Part shown: positions 38,301 through 50,390 of the stretch, one piece after another
How positions within the stretch are numbered: position 1 is the first letter of the stretch
Layout: every line of letters starts with the position of its first letter
Source: Strix aluco
Taxonomy: Eukaryota > Chordata > Aves > Strigiformes > Strigidae
NCBI RefSeq assembly: GCF_031877795.1
Contig: NC_133940.1
Coordinates: 10,975,985 to 11,039,984, forward strand
Direction: 5' to 3'
Length of the DNA: 64,000 nucleotides
Position numbers and translations under genes: made by a program
Notes under the pieces: generated by a model
What the model saw: only the letters and a program-made list of their open reading frames with translations
The model's database searches: none
Told to the model about the DNA's origin: nothing

Positions 38301-39867
38301 TGTGTTTATTCTACTCTCTGATCTAAGTCTTACCTGAGGTGAAGTTACAGTATTGTAACTTAAAATTCAAGAGATTTCTTTTTGGACACTAAAAAAAAAA
38401 AGTTGAACAAAGTTATTTGAGCACAGCAGCATTTGTAAATATAATCTCTAAAATAAGTAGAATTATTTCAGTATTACACACTTTTGAGGTATTAATAGTC
38501 TAGTGTGGTTCTGGGAAAGGTTATACATGCTAACTAAAAAGCCAAATTTATTATGACAGTATCATTTAAAAATAAAAACAATAACTGTAGATGTGGGGAC
38601 TCTGATGGCAAAATGAAATAGACACAGCAACGTACTGTCAATACTCAGTATGCTCAAATTAAAAAGATCTTAGTAGGGGATTATTTATTTTTCAGTATAA
38701 AATTTTGCATGGGATAGAAGCACTTTCCTTCTTGGCCGGTATGAAAAAGTATACTTCTAGATGGTGGGGTTTTTTCAATTATTTGTATTCCAGCTATGCT
38801 GGGACGTGCAAGTTATGCTCAGAAAGCTGGTGTGGCACACTCTGCAAATAGACCCAAGCCAAGATCTCTGACTCAGGAGACTTGCAGTTTAAGACAAGCA
38901 TATGAGTGAATTCATAGGGAGGAGAAAAGACTGTCTGGTTGGCATGATAGGCAGAGATCTTACCAGCCCACTCTTTTTAATAAGATTTTTAATGGACATT
39001 ATGGGGGAAAAAGAACTTGCAATCAAGATGGACATAATTTTTGTGGCTGGCTGTGCAGAGCTTTCCCCAAGTGGCAGAGGAAGGTGTTTGAAGTTTGCAT
39101 TTTCACATGGGGCATAACTGGAATAAAAAGAGCTTATGTACAATGCAAAATTGATTCTTTCTGCATTACAAATTTTTAAGCTTTTGAAGTATGGGCATTT
39201 TGAAAATGGAGGCAAGGAAGGAAATCACATCCTCATTCTTTTCACTGGGGAAACTCTCGGGGGGGGGAAAAAAATCCAAATTACTTAATCAGTATCAACG
39301 AGCCTTTCTTTCACCTTCTGTACAAGTTTTGGGAAAGTTATCAATGGGAAGTCTGTGAAAAGAATGGTTCCTGATTGAAATATGCATATCCTAAATTCTA
39401 TAGATATTTCAAGCTCTTGCAGATATAGATAGCTGAATTCCCTTCTTGCATTGGCCTGGGATATGTAATGAGATGAGAGGGGGGAAAAAAAAAAAAAGAG
39501 GATTCCATGCTGCAGCTTGGTTTCCTATCTCTTGTAATTTTTTTTTCTTTTTAAAGGTGTGATCTCTAAATCATACGAAGAAAACATTGTACTTGTGTGT
39601 AAAGAAACAAACAAACAAAAAAATCAGTGTCACTAAGTATGTTAACTTCTTTTTATGTGTTTGTTTTCCTTAGATCTCAGTACTGAAGAGAAGTTAAGAC
39701 GCTTGCAGGAAGAAAAGCTTTGTAAAATCTGTATGGCTAAAGACATATCAGTTGTTCTCATTCCCTGTGGTCACCTAGTTGCCTGTAAGGAATGTGCTGA
39801 AGCACTTAATGAATGCCCTCTGTGTCGTACAAATATTATGAAAAGGCAGGAAATTTTTATGTATTAG
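31472..39867 (+). CDS. XIAP: XIAP, X-linked inhibitor of apoptosis (E3 ligase), complete
   Basis: XIAP binds and inhibits caspases 3, 7 and 9 in the cytosol and ubiquitinates targets. Six exons (31472-32345, 33904-34003, 35897-35975, 36631-36664, 38025-38249, 39674-39867) join in phase into 501 codons; human XIAP has 497. BIR1 spans about 29-93 (zinc ligands C63, C66, H83, C90), BIR2 about 164-230 (C198, C201, H218, C225), BIR3 about 264-330 (C299, C302, H319, C326), UBA about 367-412 (MGF 377-379) and RING 454-488 (C454, C457, C469, H471, C475, C478, C485, C488). The caspase-3/7 linker residues corresponding to human L141, V146 and D148 are kept (L139, V144, D146), as are the BIR3 groove residues (L306, W309, E313, W322) and caspase-9 contact H342. 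The protein ends EIFMY. The BIR3-UBA linker is about four residues shorter, and the UBA-RING linker longer, than in human. Confidence 0.98.
32346..33903 (+). other. XIAP: XIAP intron 2
   Basis: This 1.56-kb intron interrupts BIR3. It is AT-rich with no other feature recognised. Its first 104 bases stay open in frame with exon 1. Confidence 0.9.
33904..34003 (+). CDS. XIAP: XIAP coding exon 2 (BIR3 core)
   Basis: This 100-nt exon encodes [20 protein letters not shown] and [11 protein letters not shown], with three of the BIR3 zinc ligands (C299, C302, H319) and the IAP-binding groove. The acceptor is TTTCCTCAG and the donor is GTAAGG. Its length matches what I recall for the human exon. Confidence 0.97.
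34004..35896 (+). other. XIAP: XIAP intron 3
   Basis: This 1.9-kb AT-rich intron contains an unrecognised 90-codon open frame (35285-35557) and no repeat that I can name. Confidence 0.9.
35897..35975 (+). CDS. XIAP: XIAP coding exon 3 (end of BIR3)
   Basis: This 79-nt exon supplies the last BIR3 zinc ligand (C326) and the helix EFINNVHL, with the His equivalent to human H343. The acceptor is TTTATAG and the donor is GTAAGT. It ends on a codon boundary. Confidence 0.95.
35976..38024 (+). other. XIAP: XIAP introns 4 and 5
   Basis: Introns 35976-36630 and 36665-38024 flank the 34-nt exon. They are AT-rich with a T-run near 37583-37599, and show no additional coding signal. Confidence 0.9.
36631..36664 (+). 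CDS. XIAP: XIAP coding exon 4 (34-nt linker exon)
   Basis: This very short exon encodes [11 protein letters not shown] between BIR3 and UBA. The acceptor is TTCACTTTTAG and the donor is GTATCT. Phase fits both neighbours (0 in, 1 out). The sequence is poorly conserved, as in the human linker, so support rests on splice sites and frame. Confidence 0.85.
38025..38249 (+). CDS. XIAP: XIAP coding exon 5 (UBA domain)
   Basis: This 225-nt exon encodes [20 protein letters not shown] and the rest of the UBA domain, then an acidic linker. The acceptor is TTGTTTTAG. The end at 38249 uses a weak GTGTGT donor, the only plausible one nearby that keeps frame with the RING exon. Reading past it gives a stop at 38324-38326 and a RING-less protein. 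Confidence 0.9.
38250..39673 (+). other. XIAP: XIAP intron 6
   Basis: This 1.4-kb intron lies before the RING exon. A stretch around 38890-39215 is open on both strands (71 and 108 codons) and unrecognised. There is a G-run at about 39260 and an A-run at about 39485. Confidence 0.85.
39674..39867 (+). CDS. XIAP: XIAP coding exon 6 (RING domain, stop)
   Basis: The acceptor TTTTCCTTAG leads into [20 protein letters not shown], the RING with [10 protein letters not shown] and CPLC, and the terminal EIFMY followed by TAG at 39865-39867. The Phe important for RING dimerisation in human (F495) is kept as F499. Confidence 0.97.
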
Positions 39868-41380
39868 TGAAATAAACAGCACTGTGGATGCAAATGTTTC
39901 CTGCTTTATTGCTTTAAATATGTAATGTAATGTAAAAAATGCATTTAATTCCAGGATGTAATCATATGGCAGTAGTGAGATTTTTCTGCTGTCAAACTCT
40001 ACATACATTTTAAAATTATTTTCCTTAAGTGAATTTTTTGTATGTAAAAATCAATATTGAAAGGCAAGTATATACATGCTGTAACCTCAATTCATTGACC
40101 TGATTTGGGAAAGCCTAAGTAATGCAAAGCTTTATTTATTTGATCATTCCTTTGCTTCACTTTGGTAGGACTCTGTATGCTGAAGTGTATGCAAATATAG
40201 TTGTATAAAGAGTCTGGCCCTATATTACATTTGTAAATAACAAGTGTTTTTAAAAAATTATTATATACATGTATATTACATCTGAGAATTTATCTGCTCA
40301 AAAATATTACGTAAGGTTGAAAATGTTATCTTATTTCTGTAACTTTGGTTGTAACATAATTCAGAGAATATGCGTAAACCTGCTGCTGTAATATTTCCTT
40401 ATGTTTGCTACTGATACTTTGTAAGTTTGTTTTGATCTATTTCTGTCTCGATGTCTGTCTTCTGATTTAGATGTATAAATTGGCTTCAGTAAACTGGTTT
40501 TAGCCATCCTTTTTTCACAAAAATACCTCTGTATATAAAATGCACATTAATTTCATTCCTGAAAAGAGAACTCAACAGAAATGAAGGAGTTTTTACGTAC
40601 CTTGTGCCCTTCCAGAAAGGAGTGGTCAGTCTCATTCTAAACTTGCCCCCTACACAAGGTGTTGTTTGATTTTATTTTTTTTTCTCTTGTGTTTTTTAAC
40701 ATTTAGCATTATCCTAACTTTGCAGTGTTTCTATTCGTTGGTCTGTTTTTTCATAAGAGAAGATTAAACTCTGTCTCCATGAAAATTCTTTCTTTTTCTT
40801 AATTCACCAGTAATGGTAGAAATCTTTCCATTTTTTCTTGTCAGTTTGCAGCATTTAAATTAAAAAGTTCAGAACTCTTCTAGTTAGTCACCTTAAAATA
40901 CTTAAACTATTTCTTACTGGACTGATGCTCAGTTCTCCAGTTTAAAAAGTATCAGGTTTGTATTTAATTACAGCTGGTTTACGATCACTCTAATTATGTG
41001 ACTTCCTTTTTTTGTGGAGCTACTAATATATTCTGTGTATATATTTTTATCTTTGAGTCTTAAACACTAAGAGATTTAGAATATACAGAATATAGTTTTT
41101 CACATCATGAAAGTTTTAAATCCAGTACACAGAAATTTAATGTCTACTTTTTATATTTTTTTAAATAAGTACTGTGATTATATAGTGGTGTAATGTTACA
41201 AATATTTAAAATAAAGTCCAACCCCGTTGTTCCTTGATCAACATATTTGATTCTCACATTAAAAAAAATCATAACAGAAGGTTGCTTTCTGTTGCTTTTT
41301 TGTTTTGTAACTCAACTTTTATTAATTTAACCTCAGTGTTTTTAATTTGAGAGGAAATAAAATCTATTGTTTGTATAAAT
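39868..41380 (+). other. XIAP: XIAP 3' UTR (at least to here)
   Basis: This AU-rich sequence follows the stop, with ATTTA-type motifs (for example TTTATTTATTTG at about 40131-40142). Candidate poly(A) signals AATAAA occur at 41210-41215 (followed by a GT/T-rich stretch) and 41356-41361. Human XIAP has a 3' UTR of several kilobases, so distal signals at 42937-42942 and 44007-44012 could also be used. Confidence 0.65.
41210..41215 (+). terminator. Candidate XIAP poly(A) signal
   Basis: AATAAA is followed within 25 bases by GTTGTTCCTTG, a plausible downstream element. It is the first well-formed signal far enough from the stop codon. Another AATAAA lies only a few bases after the stop and is probably not used. 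Confidence 0.45.
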
Positions 41381-44300
41381 TAAAGCTCATTAGTGGTAAA
41401 ATTAAAATGTTAATTTTGCTATTTTTTGTAATACATTAGGATTTCATTCTTAGGAATACCTGATGACTAGAAATACATAAAGAATTCAGCCCAGAAAGGT
41501 TTTATTTTGCCTTTTTGTGCCTTTGTGAAGAGTTTAGTGTGTCAGGTAATTCAAGCGTATGGGGATTTTTCAGGACAGATAGGGACTGACAATTCTGACA
41601 GGCTTTCTTCTACCTCCCATTTTCACTTGCAGGGAGGGTTTTCTGTACTTTTCAAGGGAAATTGGGGGGGGTGGGGGGGGTGTTTGCCTATGAGCTGGTG
41701 TATCTTGCCTGAAATAGCTTGTTTAGTTAATGTTGCAAAGCGTGTTATGCTGACTTGCTCAAGCAGATGGCTTGTTACCTAACCTTGACCCAAGTCATGT
41801 GAGAGAGACTATCTGGGTGAGCTGGATCCAACTTCCAGGCTCCGGAACTTGGCATGTGGCTCGACAAAGCCCTGTCTGGGAAAGAGACTGACCAAATTTT
41901 ACTTAGAACTTGCAGAACTAAATTCTAGTAAGGAGACGATTTTTGATCTAAGCATAGTATGTAAACTGTCCAAGAAAGGCCTGGAAGTAGATCACCAGTA
42001 GTGCCTTCTGAACTGAAATGGAGAACACACACGTTGTCCAAATAATATGCAAGTAAATAGCAAAATGCTTCATGATCTTAAAGCTTGTTAACTATTAAAA
42101 GGTATACTGGGTCCCTTATGGTAACTTTCTGATGAATGGTATAAAGGATACAGCTATAATGGCAATTCAGATTTTAATAACTTAGGAACATTAAAGGGTT
42201 AAAAGCCTTAAAAGCAAGAAGACAAAATAACTGCTCTGTAGGTTTAGGTTTTTAAAAAACTATAATCAGAGTTCTATTCAGACTAAATGTGAAAAAATAA
42301 TTAGCACAGTCATCAAATTTTGACAGCTTGAATTAGGAAGATGTTTTTTCAGGTTACTTTGATTTTCATTATCTTAAAGAAGCAGAGAAGAAATTCTATG
42401 GACACTGATACTGGGCTGAGTGTTTAAAGAGAGAAATGAAGGATGCAAATAAATGGAGTAGAAGCACAGGTGCTTTGAAAAGGAGGTTAGTGGCAGAACA
42501 AAGATGCCTTGGGAGTTGATTTTTATGAGTTACCTGGAATGAAGAACTATGGAGTATAAGTATCAGTATTCGGTAACTTTCTTCTAGTAGTTTCTATGTA
42601 AAATCTTTCTTACTTTCATTTTACTTGCAATGGCAGAACTATTTGCTGCTCTAGATATGTGGGAGAGTTACAAAGGTTTTTAGTGTGTTGTGCAAATGTT
42701 TCATTTAGAAAACATGGAGACTGCATGCTGAATTTAGGAACAGAAGGCTAAAATAAGGAAAATGCATAGATACAATTTTTTTGTTATGCATTTAGCTTTT
42801 TCTCACTGCCTTGAAACATGGGGCTTGAAATATACTACTGACTTCTCTACTAGTTGCTGTCGCTTGTATCTCTACAGATACTTAGCTGTCTACTTTTTTA
42901 AATTTGCTGTGGGGCTTGATCCAAAGCTCATAGCACAATAAAAAGATTTTCAATTATTACAGTTTTTTTTTAAAAATTAGAGTATTTAAACACTTCTTTT
43001 AATATTGCCTAGTTAGTTTTGACCACAATGCTCCAATGTTTATTTTTGTTAGCTGGATGTGCAGCCTGAAGCTATACTATAGGACAAATTGTCAAAAGTT
43101 TTCAAAGCATTGTTGTTAACCGAAGACACGGGTCTTTAAAGTTAGCTTTTATGCTTGAAATTGACAAAAATTTAAATACAATGGGTTGTTAGAATTGGAT
43201 TATAACTGGGTGGGAGGTTAATGCAGACACTCAATTACCATGTTCAAGTGAAGCTTCAAGATGAAGAGTTGTGTACTAGGATTAAATGTTAAATGGGGTG
43301 GTGACATTTGCTGCCACAGTATTTAGTAACTACTCAGAGGAGAATCTGTTCTGCCTTTCAAGGCGTGCAAGTTCTAGCACATGACGTGTAAGGCCTACCC
43401 AAAGGGAAGGTCGGCTCTTCATAGACCGAAGGAGTTGGAGATTTTTCTGGCTTTTGTGGAGTTTTTCTGCGGCAGTAAGTGTGGGAGCAGTGAGCTGTTA
43501 CGCAGGGTTCTTTTCCACGCTCTGCTTTGTGCACAATTGACTCCTGTCAGCAGAAGGCTAGATGCCAAAGAGTGGGCTCGGGAAGCGACTCCGCTGCTGC
43601 CCCAGAGGCTTTTCATTGCCTGCCTTGTGCAGAACGGCCGGATCGGCCTTAGCTCTTGAACCTGCTTTGTGAAGGGTGATGGTCGTCTTCTCCATATAGT
43701 TGAATGGGAAGAGCCAGTCTACCGAGTTCACCTTCATCCCTCATGGAACTGAATACTCTTACTATTTTTTTGCGTGTTTTACATGTGTAAGTTTTTCTGA
43801 GTAGTTTGGAAATTTGATCAAGACAGTCTTTTCTGCCCCGTGACCCTGCCATGCCTTCACACTGATTCAGGTTGTTGAAACTATCTTGCCATCTGCGAGT
43901 GCCCCTGTGTCACATTGCTTCAAGAGATGTACTGGTGCTGCTGTACAGCAATTAGTGTGCCATAATTATAATGTGGCTTTCTGTGAGGAGGCAAATGACC
44001 TGTGATAATAAAGAACCTTTGCTGAAATTCAGATTTTATCTTTTTTTTTTTTAACCAGGAATTCTGATTAAACAATACTGACAACATTACAGTAAAACTG
44101 AGAACATTAATTCAGAGAATATGGCTCTGTGACCAACTTATCAAAAGAACTTGCTTTTTCCTATGACAAGCAAGAAGTCAGTATATATTCAGCTATAAAT
44201 CACTTGGATAAACAAAACCCTAAGGAAAGTCTGGGGAAAAAATGGTATTAATTATATTGCGAGTATGTAATATTTCAAGGCAGGTGAAAACTACTTGGTT

Positions 44301-46585
44301 GCTTTTGGATAATTATTAATGTACAGTTTTATAGCCTGGACAGCTATTGATGATGGCTGAGATAAAATTCTTGATAAGTCAGAATTGCTGGAAATGTATT
44401 GGAGAGATACTTGAATTAGGGTTTTGTCCTTAGATTGAAAAAATGGCATTTACTATCAAAAAAATGAAAAACACCTCTGCAGAGTCTCACTGTGAAAACA
44501 TCTAGGAGAATCATTACAATAATTGGTGAAAAGCCAAGTTTAGTAGAAACGCATATGGTCACCTGCAAATTTTGGATTTAATCTAACTTCCAGAAAATAC
44601 CAAGACAGAGGATATTTAAATGTATTCATGTTATGTCTTTTTGATTTTAGGAAGTTAGATCTCACTGTAAAAGTCTTGACGAAATTTCTTGTATGTTACT
44701 TTGTTTTGTATGAGAGTCATCACTTAAGCCAAACAGTTAATCTTCTGAATACAAGCTTTTCGAAAGTGGGTGTCAAGCCACAGTATTCTCTTCCTTTTAA
44801 CTCTTGCATAACAGAGAGAGGCTTCTGAGTCTAGGATTGACTTTAGCTCCCTTTCCTGCATATCCAACCTGTGTGATGTTATTGGAGTCAGTATGGGAGC
44901 TCTGTTGGTAGGGTACAAGCCACCAGAAAAATAACTGTTGCTTCAAATGCCTCTTTTGGTGTTTTGCAAAACAGAATGTACCAAAAGTAACATTAATTTG
45001 GCTCCTATCCCTGCATCACAATTTAGCCCTTTTATAACTTTGTTATAACAGTTGCTTTGTAAAGGCTTAATCAGCAATTGCAAGGTTCTGTAAGGGAGAC
45101 TCATGTTCCAGGCTGCAAGCTTCACCTCTGCTGGACTCACAGCTGGAACCAGTGGTACAGAGAAGGGCCATAAGGGTACACCCCGGGGGGAGCGGGGCTG
45201 GGAGTCGCTGTCCTCCGCACTTATGGCGAGTGTCCTTTTGCCATGGGGGGGAAACACTTTGGTCACAGCTGCTGGCACTGAGGCTTTGTAGGACTTACAG
45301 AATCATACTAAAGGAAGTTACAGTCTAAAGTATTTTTATCTTAACCGTTTTGAACATCTGTGCAAGCCACCAAGATGTCGTAAACCGTTGTATTCCTTGC
45401 TACTTGTTATGCATTGTGCCACTTACAAAAAAATCTAAGTCACAGCTAATGACAAGATCACACTTGCTTTGCTTCCAGCTCCCACTGTGTCAGAGTCGAG
45501 GCAGTAAGAATGGCCTTGAGCCCCAGACATGATTGGAAGGAGGGGACTTCTGAGAAGCACTGTCTGAAAGAGACCTTAAAGTTTGTTGATGATGAAATCT
45601 AAAGAAAAGGAAACCGTGTTAGGGATATATGTAGGATCTTGGGAATGTGGTAGGTCAGCCCCAGAAAACCATGCAAGGTTGTTATCTGAAAGAGTAATCT
45701 GTTCCTTGACCTTACCTGTCACGTAACAACCCACTTTATATACTCCTACTTTAACCCTCCAAGTTTTAGCCTCAGTAGTTCGTGGGGAAAAGACCAAGAT
45801 AAACCAATCCACTGTCATCATCCAAACCTGTCTTTGCCTGCAAATACAGAAGAGAGCTGTCCCATTTATTTGATGGAGGATTTTCTTCAAAGCTTAAACA
45901 TAAAAGTATTTGACTTTATTGTTTATAATTGTTTTGTTTTATGATCTTGGGCAGAGGTTGAGCTGAATAACAATGTTTCTGTTCCAGTTTCACTCTAATC
46001 TCATCTAACCACAAGCCAGCCTCCTTCCTTCCCTTTTCAGGCAAAACCCCCTGGTTCCATGTCAGAGTCTCAGCAGAGCTGGAGACCCTAGGAAATCCGA
46101 CCATCTGAGAACTGCTTTCTGTTCCTGATGGCTGAGTTGCCCTGCACATCAAGAGCACGGTGTAGTTTCACTGTTTGTTTTTTAGCTGTCTCTTAGCCAA
46201 AGCTGCTTCCCCTGCTCAGTGATAGTTGCTGCTGTTTGGCCCACTTGACCTTATTTCAGCTCTTGTCTGCTTCTTACCCCAGCCCTTTTTCTGTCATACA
46301 GGCTGTTCTTTCCTGCCTTTAACCATGCCCTGCCCCTTATCCAGCTTACCCAATTTGAAACATGTTTCCCTGGTTCCTGTGCTTCTTCCACAGACTTTGT
46401 CAGTGATGCTGTCATGGTGCCTGACTCATAAATTGGTCCTTGATTCATGACCACCCTGCCTGGACTTGGCTAGAGGACACAAGAATGTCTTGGCTGTGTC
46501 TCCCAAAACCTCCCTACACCTGGAAACTGGAGCAGATTGTGTCCTGGATCCAGAAGAGGCGGCCTGAATGGTAATGCTTACTCTT
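41381..46585. other. Intergenic or long XIAP 3' UTR
   Basis: No protein or RNA gene was recognised. Open frames of 90-110 codons (for example 43381-43659 plus, 44943-45278 minus) match no family I know. Two distal AATAAA hexamers (42937-42942, 44007-44012) could end a long XIAP transcript. G-runs occur near 41666-41682. Confidence 0.6.
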
Positions 46586-46645
46586 TTATGGTTGGACTAG
46601 ATGGTCTTCAAGGTCTTTTCCAACCTAGATGATTCTGTGATTCTT
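46586..46645 (+). mobile_element. CR1 LINE 3' end fragment
   Basis: ATGGTTGGACTAGATGGTCT and the following CTTTTCCAACCTAGATGATT resemble the conserved 3' terminus of avian CR1 elements. They end in two copies of the 8-bp tail unit (GATTCTGT, GATTCTTT). The upstream boundary is unclear and the element may extend to the left. Confidence 0.8.
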
Positions 46646-47523
46646 TCCTGTACATAGGGTGAGGCGACGCCTCAGACGAAAGCGACTTCTCTTGACTGAA
46701 GCTAGGAGAAGGGCTTTTCATTATTTCTTACCAATAACTGGTGTGGCCTTTACACAGTTTGGTGATGAAAACTTTAGAACATGGTTAAGGGATTTTTATC
46801 TCAAAGAATGAGATACAGCAAGAGCACCTCACCTCAAAGAGGGGAATGAGCGCAGGGCTTCAGGTAACACATGGCACAGACGACTGAATAAATCTGCTGA
46901 TAATGCAATTAGGCATTTGCGACTCACTGCGGTTCTATTCATTTCTAGAGATGATAACGAAGGGGCATTAAAACTTCCTTTTTTAGTGATAGGGGACAAA
47001 CTGTGATTCTGTGCTCCTTTACAGGTCTGAGAGCACGGTAGACTTACTGAATCAAAGAAAATTCGGAATTGAGTTAGGTGTTCTGGAAAGACCTGGCAAG
47101 AAATAGGGGCTTACAAGGGAGACTTAGTAAATTGCAAAAGGATGAAACTATTCACAGAACAGGGAAAAGCCTAAGGAGCTACCGATATGCAATCTCTCTT
47201 CTGCAAATTATGGGAAAGTAACCCATTTTGTGGTCTTTATTTTTGTTTCTTATGTAATAGCTCATCTCCAAAAGGATTTAGAGCAGATTTCCCTAGAGTG
47301 ACTAAGCCAGTTTCAAAAATCTGGGAAACAAAATCTGATTGGGAAGACTGCTTTCCCCTCTGTACCCAACTAAACAGATAAAAATATAACTGTGGCTTAT
47401 TTAATACAGGCCATCAAAGTTACAACCTCACCTTGGAACGAATCCAATATTCAAATTCTGGTTTGTTTTCCAATTCTCATAAGCAAATCCATTTAAAAAA
47501 TAAAAGGAATGGTAAAGGATTGT

Positions 47524-47556
<33 letters not shown>

Positions 47557-50390
47557 AAAGAGGAAACGGAACTGCAGAGGGGGTTCCTATTCCACTGCCC
47601 TCAAAGAAAACAAAGCAGCATGAGCATGAATCTCCTGCCTGGAAGAATGAATCAGCCATCTGGCAGCTTGAGTTTATTCTGATCTTCTCTAGTGGTGAAC
47701 CTCTGGCCATTAATTCAGACATGGAATTGGTATCTGCCCTCTCCTTGCTCAGTTTCTTAACTGGGTGACTGATCAAGAGCGCTCTCTGGATCAAGCATAG
47801 TAAAAGTCCCTGTTCTAAAGTCTTTGTTAAATACTCTCTAAATTGGGCTAAATATCAGAAATGGTGGACTTTGAAGCTCTTCAAGAGTAGCTTTTATGAG
47901 AAAGATTGCATAGTCCTGCAGAATACTTTCTCCTACAGTTTTCCACAGAACTTTTCTATCAGATATAAATCCTTTCTAGGAAGGTCAGAATTTAAAGTAT
48001 CTCTATTTCATTTTTATGCTTGGATAACACTTTTTCTTTTAAATTTTTTCATTGTATTGGAAAGGATGCCGGAGTGCTAAAACTATAGAGAAACTTCAGG
48101 ATGTTCTTTGATTTCTTCACAAAGTCTGAACAGATGGTAGAAGCCCATTCTGGAATTGTTAGCTTAGAAAGAAGCAGTGTGCTAGCAGAGGAACTGCTTT
48201 TCATCTCGTCTGTTGTACCCACTGGAAGGCTCAGTCCCAGAAGCATGATCAGTTCATGGGGAAATGCAGACGTTAGGCTCTTCAGAGGGCCAATCTTGTC
48301 CCCCATAAAGACAAGAAATACAACGGTTAAGAGCTTGTCTTTTCTGCCCCCTGTATTCCTACCCCCCATTTAAGAGATTGATGCGTTTTCCCCTTAGATG
48401 CGTGCTATATAAACTGGTTTATGGTGGTTATTTGCATGATCCAAGTGAGGTGCTGTGCTAGGAATTGTCCCGGGACACAGCTGGCTTAAGAAATTCCTAC
48501 CTTCTGGTCACTGGAGCAGAGCAGAAACATTCCCAGCCTCTACAGGAGTGCACCGCACCTTCAGTTGTGTGGACTGAATTGCTCATGTAGTTGTACTCTA
48601 AATAACATCCAAGAAATGATCTGGTTTGGGAAAAAAAAAAAAAATAAACCAGCCCTTTAGAAAACAAATGGCCCTCCCCCCTTCTCTGATGAGGCAACAG
48701 TTTTGCTTAGACAGCGGCCAGGCAAGCAGCTGAATGGAACAACTGGGAGGGAGGAAATGAACTGGAGAGTGCAAAATCCTCTTAGACAGGCTCTGTGACC
48801 AACGGTTCGTAATATTCCGCTGCACCTGGAGTCTGGTCTCCAGAGTGTTTCCACGTTTTGTTGTCACAAGTTTAAAAAAGCAGATTTTGTCATGTGAGTC
48901 AGGACACCCAGGATTGTTATGAATCTGAGCTTCCAAGGTCCAGGTCAGCTTTGGAAACAGGCTGAACTCTCTGTCATGGTATTGTCAGCACTTGCACGCT
49001 CATTGCTTTAAAAACACACCATAAAAACTATGTCACATTTTCTTCTGTTAAACAGTTACCTAAAAAATCTCAGCTATGAGGTCAACTGTGAACTACAGTG
49101 TTTTCAGAATAGACCAAATATCTGATGCTTGTGCTAATACATGGCTTTTTATGCACAGCTGACTCTGAAGCTACCTCAGTGCTGTGCTTCTGCCAGCTCT
49201 CACAGTACACTGCTAGAATCTTACGAAGTTTTGGATTTGAGTTGTAATATGAGTAGCTCTATTGTATCTCAAGCAAAGGATACATTACTGGAATTCTGCG
49301 TGTAGGCAAAATGTTAGTTTTGGAAGTGTGTGGTTTATTTTAATGGCAAAGTTGTCTATCTGGCAGTTGTCAGAAGTTGCCTTTGTACAGGGAGGGCACA
49401 AGTCAATCCAGCTCCTTTCCATCTATTTCTAGGTGTAATTTAACAACCATATATATCATAGGCAAGTTTAAAACTTACTTGAGATTTAGTGTGTTGGGGG
49501 ATTGTTTGTTGTTTGCTTTAACAAATTATCTTTTATTCACAATTCTTCTACAATTTCCAGACAGACATTAACAGATTCACATTAAAGATCAGCAGTAGCA
49601 GCACCTGTAGCTGTAACTGAAACCTTGAACATAGTTTTACGACTAGGCATTCAGGATACTATTTTAAAGTGTTCTCTAAAAGGGAATCTTTCCCCTAATT
49701 TTCTTAGTTTTTCCCCAGCCTGACAGGAGGTGAAAAAAACATTCTGAAATGTGAATTCAAGCTATAGAATATAATGTTTTGTACGTGTCTCATGTACTGA
49801 CAGATTGTATCTAGAATGTCTCGGTGACATCAACTCATATTACACTAGTTTTATATTTTAAAAACTCCTTGTCTAATCACAGTTTCCATTATAATTGTCA
49901 TTTGCTCTGCAATGTCTCATCTTAGTTTTGAAAAGACTGGAACTGATGGATACTCTTAAGTGTCCTGCCTTTGTTAGGCAGGTGAGCAAAGTAACCCAGC
50001 TTTAGTGCCTGCTTGGTTATGCTAAACCTCTCCTCAAAAATTAGAAGTAGATAAATACAAGAGGATGATTAGAGACTAATTACCAGGACAAAACTATTTT
50101 TGTGCTGACTAAGTATAAGCTTATGTGCAACTATTCAGCATGAGTAATGTGCTTAACATTACACAATACAGAGAAAAAAATGTAAAGGAACGACTGAATT
50201 GTGTGTATAGAAAAATAAGCATCGCAAATTTTGTATCTGGTTACTTTAGAGATTCTGTGCTGCTTATATGTCATCAAGTTCACATGAATCTTCACGCACA
50301 GAGAAACAAGGAATCGCGCTCAGATTTAAACTGGGAACGCACTTAGCGATGGGCAGAAGCAGGAAACGTTTCAGGAGAATGCTCCTAAGC
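46646..50390. other. Intergenic upstream of STAG2
   Basis: No gene was recognised. There is a run of 23 T at 47527-47549. A segment at 48049-48373 is open on both strands (106 codons minus, 90 codons plus) without recognisable similarity. Confidence 0.6.

Noticed and set aside
39868-39880. AATAAA a few bases after the XIAP stop codon
   Set aside because: It would leave almost no 3' UTR; XIAP family transcripts have long 3' UTRs and better-placed signals lie downstream.
43381-43659. A 92-codon frame beginning MTCK, like the XIAP start
   Set aside because: Only the first dozen bases resemble the XIAP start. The rest shows no BIR-like sequence, so the match is treated as chance.
45576-45690. 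TGATGATGA followed by CTGA, resembling C/D-box snoRNA motifs
   Set aside because: No terminal stem or second pair of boxes was seen, and spacing and context do not support a snoRNA.
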